Origin: Negativicutes bacterium
Lineage (GTDB): Bacteria; Bacillota_C; Negativicutes; Acidaminococcales; Acidaminococcaceae
DNA: 6,250 nucleotides
Reading direction: 5' to 3'
Assembly: GCA_009930275.1 (NCBI GenBank)
Contig: RZYP01000120.1
Span: 1 to 6,250, forward strand
Made by a program: the position numbers and the translations under genes. Position 1 is the stretch's first letter. Each line of letters begins with the position of its first letter. The notes beneath the pieces were generated by a model. The model had not been told where the DNA came from and made no database searches. It worked only from the letters and a program-made list of their open reading frames with translations. Shown here piece after piece: positions 1-5,462 of the stretch.

Positions 1-21
1 GCATTGCTAGATAATTAACCC
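1..21 (+). promoter_or_regulatory. GCATTGCT...TTAACCC motif upstream of the sigma gene
   Basis: GCATTGCT at 1-8 is followed by AGATAA and then TTAACCC at 15-21. Related copies lie ahead of the anti-sigma gene (GCATTACT at 688, TTAACCC at 705) and ahead of susC (GCATTGCT at 1834, followed by GATAA). Recurrence in all three upstream regions of one signalling module suggests a shared control site, perhaps the promoter element read by the locus's own sigma factor. That role is inference. The copy begins at the first base of the window, so its left flank is unseen. Confidence 0.25.
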
Positions 22-23
22 GC

Positions 24-43
24 AAAGGATGAAAGCACTTTGA
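24..43 (+). promoter_or_regulatory. AAAGGA ribosome-binding-like site and TTGA start/stop overlap
   Basis: AAAGGA at 24-29 is the only Shine-Dalgarno-like sequence before the sigma gene, with 10 bases between it and the TTG at 40-42. An ATG at 29-31 opens a four-codon frame (MKAL) whose TGA at 41-43 overlaps that TTG, giving TTGA. The AAAGG touches the ATG, too close to serve it, so it fits the TTG better. The sigma frame has a stop at 16-18 and no ATG until residue 120, inside the protein, so TTG at 40 is the only reasonable start unless the gene carries a frameshift. Confidence 0.45.
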
Positions 44-606
44 AAGGCAAGACAATTCATATCAATTCGCGCATTCTTCACCTTCTGTGTGAAGGAGATG
101 AAAAGGCTTTCGAACAAATCTATCACTTCTACTACATTCAGATATATACCTTTGTATTAAACACACTTTTCGAAAAAACTTTCGCTGAAGACATCACACA
201 GACCGTTTTCATAACACTCTGGGAGAAAAGAGAGACCATAGACCCTGAAAAAGATATTGCACCACTTCTCTTTACCATAGCCAAAAATCATGTATACAGG
301 CAAACAGAACAACTGTTACGAAAATACAAATACGAGCAAATCCAACAGGAAGATAAACAGGAATGGATTAACCCTGAAGATGTTGTCAACAATCTCATGC
401 TGGAAAAAATTCTTTCTGTATTGATTGAAAAAATTCCAACAAAACGACGTAGAATTTTCTTATTGAGCCGGAAAGAAAATCTATCGAATAAGGATATTGC
501 TTCCCGTTTGCACATCTCTGAAAAGACAGTAGAAACACAGATTATACGCTCCCTCCTATTTCTAAAGGAACATCTGAAAAAATATTTACTGTTTTTGTAC
601 CTGTGA
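40..606 (+). CDS. ECF-family RNA polymerase sigma-70 factor (Bacteroidetes type)
   Basis: This 188-residue protein is a complete two-domain ECF sigma factor, a usual length for the large Bacteroidetes group paired with FecR. Region 2 spans about residues 18-92: it opens with EGDEKAFEQIYHFYY, continues with the core-binding helix AEDITQTVFITLWEKR (49-64), and ends in the promoter-melting and -10 recognition part around LLFTIAKNHVYRQ. Region 4 spans about 122-178, with the helix-turn-helix LSNKDIASRLHISEKTVETQ (148-167) that should read the -35 element. It would recruit core RNA polymerase to the transport operon downstream, and probably to its own promoter. The anti-sigma gene follows after 127 bases, a wider gap than is common for such pairs. 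The start is TTG at 40, the only plausible in-frame start. The C-terminal tail KKYLLFLYL is unusually hydrophobic. Family assignment is secure; its regulon is inferred from gene order. Confidence 0.93.
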   Translation: MKGKTIHINSRILHLLCEGDEKAFEQIYHFYYIQIYTFVLNTLFEKTFAEDITQTVFITLWEKRETIDPEKDIAPLLFTIAKNHVYRQTEQLLRKYKYEQIQQEDKQEWINPEDVVNNLMLEKILSVLIEKIPTKRRRIFLLSRKENLSNKDIASRLHISEKTVETQIIRSLLFLKEHLKKYLLFLYL

Positions 607-650
607 TACATCAAAAGGATCAAGGTAAAACCTCACCGCTTCTTCTTCCT

Positions 651-685
651 GTTTAGTTAAACTTAGTTAAGATTTCGGTTAAACA
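651..685. repeat. Helically phased TTAGTTAA / GGTTAAAC repeats
   Basis: TTAGTTAA occurs at 653-660 and again at 663-670, exactly 10 bases apart, so both copies face the same side of the helix. A weaker third unit, GGTTAAAC, ends the block. The first copy sits in the near-palindrome GTTTA-GT-TAAAC (651-662). The block lies about 50 to 80 bases before the anti-sigma start, a usual place for an operator or activator site. No regulator can be named, and AT-rich composition could produce part of the pattern. Confidence 0.35.
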
Positions 686-687
686 CA

Positions 688-711
688 GCATTACTGTAAG
701 GATTTTAACCC
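688..711 (+). promoter_or_regulatory. GCATTACT...TTAACCC motif upstream of fecR
   Basis: GCATTACT at 688-695 and TTAACCC at 705-711 repeat, with a spacer of 9 rather than 6 bases, the two blocks found at 1-8 and 15-21 ahead of the sigma gene. The copy ends 22 bases before the fecR ATG. It could be a second promoter of the same kind, letting fecR be made apart from the sigma gene. The differing spacer argues against a strict two-block promoter. Confidence 0.22.
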
Positions 712-733
712 AATTACGTATATATCTATAAAT

Positions 734-1723
734 ATGTCTGAAGAAATTACAAAATTGATTGAGAAATTTCTCTCCCGAACAATTTCGGACGAGGAAGTGA
801 AAAAGTTGCTGGACGCTTATCAGGGGAAAAAAATAACCGAAAAGCAACTCGAAGATTATTACGCCCTAAAATGGTCGGATGCGGCACAATGTCCTTCATC
901 TAAAGCGGAAGAGAGCAGACAAAAAATCTGGAAACAGATGCAGGCATACCTCCTTCCACGCTCTTATTCTATTCAGAGAGTAAAACAAAGATGGAAGTCA
1001 ATTGCCGGAATTGCAGCTGTGGGAATGCTCTTATTTGCAATTGGATATTCTCTCCGGCTATCTCCTGCTCATTCCTCTAAAGAACTTGTTGTGACGATAG
1101 AGAACGGACAAAAAGCAAACGTCCAACTACCCGACGGTTCTCGGGTGAGACTTAATTCAGCCAGTGAACTAAGATATCCTTCCGATTTCGGGAAAAAGGA
1201 ACGAATCGTGAAGCTGAAAGGTGAAGCCTATTTCGATGTTGAAAGCAATCCCAAAAGGCCATTTATTGTTCAAACACGTTCCAGTCTGGAGATAAAGGCA
1301 TTGGGCACTAAATTCAACATTAAATCATATCCCGATGATGCACATATCATTAGCACGCTAATAGAAGGAAAGATTGAAGTATGCAATCCGGAATTATCTG
1401 AGATGCTGAATCCAGGTGAACAGATGCAATATCATACAGAGAAGGGTATATTCAACAAATTAACTGTGGAGAATGTGGAAGAAGCCATCTTCTGGATGAC
1501 CGATCAATTTGTATTCAGCGGAGAAACACTGGAAAATATTGCCAGAATATTGGAGAGAACCTATAATGTGACCGTCTCTTTTGCATCACCTGAAATTAAA
1601 GAGATTCATTACAGCGGGAAAATAAAAAACAACAGCATCGAAAACGTACTGAACCTCATTGCAGTCGTTTCTCCAATACAGTACACTATGACCGATTCAC
1701 ACATTACATTGAGTAAAAAATAG
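734..1723 (+). CDS. FecR-family anti-sigma factor, inner-membrane signal transducer
   Basis: This 329-residue protein has the standard Bacteroidetes FecR architecture. Residues 1-88 are a charged, helical cytoplasmic segment with tryptophans at 47, 66 and 87, expected to bind the sigma factor encoded just upstream. Residues 89-109 (from SIAGIAAVGMLLF) form one transmembrane helix. Residues 117-216 are the periplasmic FecR domain, with the family signatures VQLPDGSRVRLNSASELRYP (130-149), LKGEAYFDVE and FIVQT...GTKFNI, ending in the LIEGKIEV strand. Residues 258-327 match the C-terminal DUF4974-type domain, an STN-like fold: FVFSGETLENIARILERTYN, then YSGKIKNNSIENVLNLI. By family knowledge it holds the sigma factor at the membrane and relays contact with the STN domain of the outer-membrane receptor, here the SusC-like protein. 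The segment before DUF4974 reads WMTDQFVF where WxxGxFxF is more usual. ATG at 734 has no Shine-Dalgarno but an AT-rich leader. Confidence 0.94.
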   Translation: MSEEITKLIEKFLSRTISDEEVKKLLDAYQGKKITEKQLEDYYALKWSDAAQCPSSKAEESRQKIWKQMQAYLLPRSYSIQRVKQRWKSIAGIAAVGMLLFAIGYSLRLSPAHSSKELVVTIENGQKANVQLPDGSRVRLNSASELRYPSDFGKKERIVKLKGEAYFDVESNPKRPFIVQTRSSLEIKALGTKFNIKSYPDDAHIISTLIEGKIEVCNPELSEMLNPGEQMQYHTEKGIFNKLTVENVEEAIFWMTDQFVFSGETLENIARILERTYNVTVSFASPEIKEIHYSGKIKNNSIENVLNLIAVVSPIQYTMTDSHITLSKK

Positions 1724-1784
1724 CATCATCCAAATTTAAATAATTATGCCTATGTGAGGAAGAAACAGAAACCATACAGAAAAA

Positions 1785-1812
1785 CCGGAGTAATGTGAGG
1801 GCATTACTCCGG
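1785..1812. terminator. Perfect 11-bp inverted repeat, terminator-like on the minus strand
   Basis: CCGGAGTAATG at 1785-1795 and CATTACTCCGG at 1802-1812 are exact reverse complements around the loop TGAGGG, 61 bases after the fecR stop. On the plus strand the hairpin is followed by CATAGAATG with no T-run, so it is not a classical intrinsic terminator for fecR. Five A residues at 1780-1784 give it a T-run when read on the minus strand. It may end antisense transcripts, protect the 3' end of the sigma-fecR message, or bind a protein as DNA. The repeat is certain; the function is not. Confidence 0.5.
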
Positions 1813-1833
1813 CATAGAATGAACGTGTACATT

Positions 1834-1852
1834 GCATTGCTGATAAGATAAC
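1834..1852 (+). promoter_or_regulatory. GCATTGCT-GATAA motif upstream of susC
   Basis: GCATTGCT at 1834-1841 is followed by GATAAGATAAC. It matches the first 18 bases of the window (GCATTGCT, A, GATAA, then AAC), which lie upstream of the sigma gene. If the sigma factor drives both itself and susC, this is where a shared promoter element would be expected. It lies about 140 bases before the susC ATG, which would mean a leader of roughly 100 bases or more holding the inverted repeat at 1862-1926. I infer the role from recurrence alone. Confidence 0.28.
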
Positions 1853-1861
1853 AACAAAACA

Positions 1862-1926
1862 GCGTTTTAATTGCGTACTACATACTGATAACACATCCAT
1901 TTTAAATACAAAAATACGCAATTCGC
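1862..1926. repeat. Long-loop inverted repeat ahead of susC
   Basis: AATTGCGTA at 1869-1877 and TACGCAATT at 1915-1923 are exact reverse complements 37 bases apart. GCG at 1862-1864 and CGC at 1924-1926 extend the pairing by three more base pairs, with TTTT (1865-1868) bulged on one side. The right arm ends four bases before the TTTG of the possible promoter at 1931. It could be two half-sites of an operator, or, if transcription starts further upstream, a stem in the susC leader RNA. Confidence 0.4.
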
Positions 1927-1930
1927 ACGA

Positions 1931-1961
1931 TTTGGTTGCTTTTATCCTTAATTTATTTTTT
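1931..1961 (+). promoter_or_regulatory. Possible Bacteroides-type promoter for susC
   Basis: TTTG at 1931-1934 and TATTTTTT at 1954-1961, 19 bases apart, resemble the housekeeping Bacteroides -33 (TTTG) and -7 (TAnnTTTG) elements; the last G of the -7 box is a T. Transcription would begin near 1968, about 22 bases before the susC ATG. The region is T-rich, so a chance match is likely. A housekeeping promoter would give basal receptor, enough to sense ligand before the ECF sigma factor amplifies expression. Confidence 0.28.
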
Positions 1962-1990
1962 AAACCAACTGAAATCTAAAAAAACATCCA

Positions 1991-4900
1991 ATGAAGATAC
2001 AGATTATTAAAAAAATTGGCCTCAGCTGTTTACTTTTGCTTCTGTTGAGCATAGGACAAAGCATGGCACAACTGAGTATTTCCGCTACCAATACAGAACT
2101 GAAAAAAGTACTCCAACAGATTGAGAAAAGAAGTGAATATACTTTTTTTTACAGTGATAATTTCATCGATTTAAATCAAAAAGTCTCCATTCAGGCAAAA
2201 GAGGAACCGATTGAGCAAATTTTAAACAAACTCCTTCTAAATACGAATGTGGATTACAAAATCAACAACTCACAAATAGCACTCTCTGTCAGATCCGGAA
2301 AATCACAAACAAACAATAAATCATCTCATCAACAGGATATTATTAACATCTCAGGTACAATCCGTGATCAGGAAGGTGAGCCGATCATTGGCGCTACCAT
2401 CGTTGAGAAAGGAAACCCCTCTCATGGTACGGTTACTGATGCTGATGGTAATTTTTCGCTCTCAAATGTCCAAAAAAATGCAACATTGCTGATCACCTAT
2501 GTAGGGATGAAACCCCAAGAGGTTAGCACAAACGGCAGAAGTACAATCAATGTCATTATGGAACCGGACGTGGAGCTTCTGGAAGAAATTGTGGTTGTGG
2601 GATATGGTACCCAAAAGAAAAGGGATGTGATTGGGTCAATCTCTACCATCAGTAGTGAAGAGCTGATCAAAGCAACGGGTGCCGGATCATTCGACGCTGC
2701 TTTGCAAGGACTGGCACCTGGACTGATGGTCTCAAATGAATCGGGTATACCGGGTTCACCGGTTCAGGTTAAGGTGCGAGGTATCAGTTCAATCTCCTCA
2801 GGAACTGATCCGCTGTGGATTGTGGATGGCATCCCAATTGCCAGTGCAAACATGACCTCGAATTTTGATGGTGAATCATCACAAAATGTGATGTCGATGA
2901 TCAACCCGTCTGATATAGAATCGATTCAGGTACTTAAAGATGCGGCAGCAACATCAATCTATGGCTCCAGAGGATCCAATGGTGTGATTCTTGTGACCAC
3001 CAAATCAGGTAAAAAAGGAGCCATGAGTATCTCAGTTGATGTGAAATCGGGGGTCAGCAATTGGGCCAACAGGGATATTGGATTGGCAACCGGGGCCCAA
3101 TATGTAGAAATCATGGATCAAGCCTACGCCAATAGTGGTATGTCAGGAACCTACGACCCGCAGGCATCGCTCAATCAGCTGGATGGTGTTCAGGCAACTA
3201 TCTCCAGGGCAGAAGCTATAGCCACAAACACAGACTGGGGAAAATTGATAAGCCGGACAGGCACTTACACGGAAGCAAATATCTCGGCGACGCAGGGCAG
3301 TGACAAAGGAAGCTCATACATGTCGTTGCGTTATAGGAAAGATAACAGCGTCATCAAATATAATGATCTTGAGATTTTTACAGCTAACGTAAATTTGAAC
3401 TATAAGTTGCTTGATGCTCTCAATATAAACTATCGCGGGAATGTCTCATTTTCAAACAACAACAGATCAAAATCCGACCATGGAAAAGCCGGCGCTGGTG
3501 GCTGGGCACAGGTTAATGCCTATTCACTGCCATGGATGAAGGTCTACGATGACACCGATACAGGGATCAATGGGTTCTGGAATCCATTGTCATCAGCAAA
3601 TGCATTGGCAGGAATTTCACCTTTGAATACCGAAAGTAATCTACAAACAGTTAATATTCTTCAGGGATTAAACGCAACGCTGAATATTGCGGATGGATTG
3701 ACCTTAGTTGGTGAATTCGGTGCCAACCTGGTGTACGACAAAGGGCTCTCCTACCGTGGAAAAGGCATTCGTATCGATGGGCCGATTGCTGAAGAGGAGA
3801 AAAATCAGTATACTGTCATCAACTACAACTCTTTCCTGAACTATGACAAGAGTTTTGGTGACGACCATTGGTTAAATATTGTGACTGGAGTGGAGAACAC
3901 CCGCTCCCATTTCCACAACACCTACCTGGAAAGCCAGTCATTGATCGGCAGCTTCAGAGAAGTAGGAATGCCCGAATCAGTAAAGGGACGTAGTTATCTG
4001 ACAAACGAAAGCTATCTCAGAGGTTTTTTTGGAAGAGCCAATTATAAATTCATGGACAGATACATTGTGGGGACAAGTATTCGCCGCGACGGAATCTCCA
4101 AGTTTACACCAGAAAACAGATGGGCTACATTCCTTTCCGGTTCCGCAGGATGGATTATCTCTGATGAGAAATTCTTCAATTCCAAGATCATCAACCTGCT
4201 CAAGCTGAGAGGAAGTTTTGGCCAAACTGGTAACACCAATATCCCAAGTGGAATCACTTCCGACAAATATGAGGTACGTACCGGTACCAACCTGGGTATC
4301 CCCAGTACTCAGCTTGTGAGTATCGGCAATTCTGAAATCAAATGGGAAACAACAAGCACGCTTGATTTCGGTTTCGATTTCGGATTGCTCAATAACAGGA
4401 TCAACGGTTCGGTTGCCTACTACAAGCAAAACGTGAAGGATATGCTTCTCGCTGTAGCCCTTCCCTATTCAGCAGGTATCTTCGGAGGTAACATTATCTG
4501 GCAAAATATCGGAGACATGCAGAACCAGGGCATTGAATTTAATGTAGATGCAGCCCTCCTGAACAAATCATTTATCTGGAATGTCGGTCTGAATTTCTCC
4601 ACAAACAAAAACCAGATCTTGTCTTTGGATCCTGAATCTGACGCCAACAATGTGGGTATCACACAAGCCGAACCATATGAAGATCGATTGATTACGATTT
4701 TCAAGAAAGGACTTCCATTGGGCAACTGGTACATGGCCGAATCTGCCGGTGTTGACCCTGAAAGAGGGATTCCGATGATTTATGAAGTGCAGGTAAATGA
4801 AGATGGGACTACTTCTCATACAGGGGATATTATTCCCGGTACAACGACCAACCTGGAGGAAAACAGGATGATCTTAAAGGGAAAAACCTCCATGCCTAAA

Positions 4901-5449
4901 TTTGTGGGTGGTTTCACCAACCAGTTTGCCTATAAGAACTTTGATCTGAACATGAATTTTTCATTTGCTACGGGTCATTACATTTACAACCGTTTACTAC
5001 AGAGCACTCTAACGCCAAACAGAGGAGCAAGGGCGCTTTCCAACAAGTTGCTGAGTGAAGCCTGGCAAAAACCCGGTGACAACGCAAAATGGCCCAGGGT
5101 GGTAATGAATGTACAGCATTTCTATGACAACGAAGGTAATCCGTCTACAGATCCCATTACGTATGGTACCGAAGAGAAATACATCTCTTCCATGTTTCTG
5201 GAAAAAGGTGATTATCTGAAATTGAACAATCTCAGTCTCGGTTATACCTTGCCTGCAACGGTTGCTGCAAAAATTAAAATGCAGTCTTTGCGTATCTCCT
5301 TAAACGTGACCAACCTCTTTACCCTGACCAGCTTCTCCGGATACAATCCGGAAGTGCCACTCGACCAGGCTTCAGCAGCCAGCTTCGTGAGTTACAATTC
5401 AATGCCACAGGCACGTACCTATAGCCTTGGACTAAATATCAATTTTTGA
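1991..5449 (+). CDS. SusC-like TonB-dependent outer-membrane receptor with STN signalling domain
   Basis: This 1152-residue protein carries every part of the long, signalling class of SusC/RagA receptors. Residues 1-26 are a signal peptide (leucine-rich core, likely cut after SMA). Residues 27-100 are an STN domain, the periplasmic module that touches FecR. Residues 118-192 are a carboxypeptidase-regulatory-like domain (SGTIRDQEGEPIIGATI to GTVTDADGNFSL). A TonB-box-like EEIVVVGYG lies at 198-206. The plug spans about 210-345, with VRGISS, DPLWIVDGIPI (273-283), LKDAAATSIYGSRG (315-328) and NGVILVTTKSG. The rest is a 22-strand-type barrel ending in the aromatic SLGLNINF, the usual barrel-assembly signal. 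It should import a large ligand, typically an oligosaccharide or peptide, using TonB energy and a SusD lid. The STN domain with the sigma and FecR genes upstream predicts ligand-triggered self-induction. The ATG has an A-rich leader and no Shine-Dalgarno. susD follows 13 bases after the stop, so they form one operon. Substrate is unknown. Confidence 0.96.
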   Translation: MKIQIIKKIGLSCLLLLLLSIGQSMAQLSISATNTELKKVLQQIEKRSEYTFFYSDNFIDLNQKVSIQAKEEPIEQILNKLLLNTNVDYKINNSQIALSVRSGKSQTNNKSSHQQDIINISGTIRDQEGEPIIGATIVEKGNPSHGTVTDADGNFSLSNVQKNATLLITYVGMKPQEVSTNGRSTINVIMEPDVELLEEIVVVGYGTQKKRDVIGSISTISSEELIKATGAGSFDAALQGLAPGLMVSNESGIPGSPVQVKVRGISSISSGTDPLWIVDGIPIASANMTSNFDGESSQNVMSMINPSDIESIQVLKDAAATSIYGSRGSNGVILVTTKSGKKGAMSISVDVKSGVSNWANRDIGLATGAQYVEIMDQAYANSGMSGTYDPQASLNQLDGVQATISRAEAIATNTDWGKLISRTGTYTEANISATQGSDKGSSYMSLRYRKDNSVIKYNDLEIFTANVNLNYKLLDALNINYRGNVSFSNNNRSKSDHGKAGAGGWAQVNAYSLPWMKVYDDTDTGINGFWNPLSSANALAGISPLNTESNLQTVNILQGLNATLNIADGLTLVGEFGANLVYDKGLSYRGKGIRIDGPIAEEEKNQYTVINYNSFLNYDKSFGDDHWLNIVTGVENTRSHFHNTYLESQSLIGSFREVGMPESVKGRSYLTNESYLRGFFGRANYKFMDRYIVGTSIRRDGISKFTPENRWATFLSGSAGWIISDEKFFNSKIINLLKLRGSFGQTGNTNIPSGITSDKYEVRTGTNLGIPSTQLVSIGNSEIKWETTSTLDFGFDFGLLNNRINGSVAYYKQNVKDMLLAVALPYSAGIFGGNIIWQNIGDMQNQGIEFNVDAALLNKSFIWNVGLNFSTNKNQILSLDPESDANNVGITQAEPYEDRLITIFKKGLPLGNWYMAESAGVDPERGIPMIYEVQVNEDGTTSHTGDIIPGTTTNLEENRMILKGKTSMPKFVGGFTNQFAYKNFDLNMNFSFATGHYIYNRLLQSTLTPNRGARALSNKLLSEAWQKPGDNAKWPRVVMNVQHFYDNEGNPSTDPITYGTEEKYISSMFLEKGDYLKLNNLSLGYTLPATVAAKIKMQSLRISLNVTNLFTLTSFSGYNPEVPLDQASAASFVSYNSMPQARTYSLGLNINF

Positions 5450-5462
5450 AAATATTATTACA

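Noticed and set aside
623..633. AGGT-AAA-ACCT small hairpin just after the sigma gene as a terminator
   Set aside because: The stem is only 4 bp and no T-run follows, so it cannot be supported as a terminator.
1752..1800. Direct repeat ATGTGAGG at 1752-1759 and 1793-1800
   Set aside because: An 8-bp match with no helical phasing (41 bases apart) in AT-rich DNA, with no copies elsewhere in the gap. Chance is sufficient.
1736..1921. 61-residue minus-strand frame in the fecR-susC gap
   Set aside because: No recognisable motif, and it runs through both the hairpin and the second inverted repeat. It looks like a chance frame in a control region.
3977..4819. Several minus-strand frames of 82-150 residues inside susC
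   Set aside because: They lie opposite a clearly coding, conserved barrel region and show no domain, signal or ribosome-binding feature of their own.
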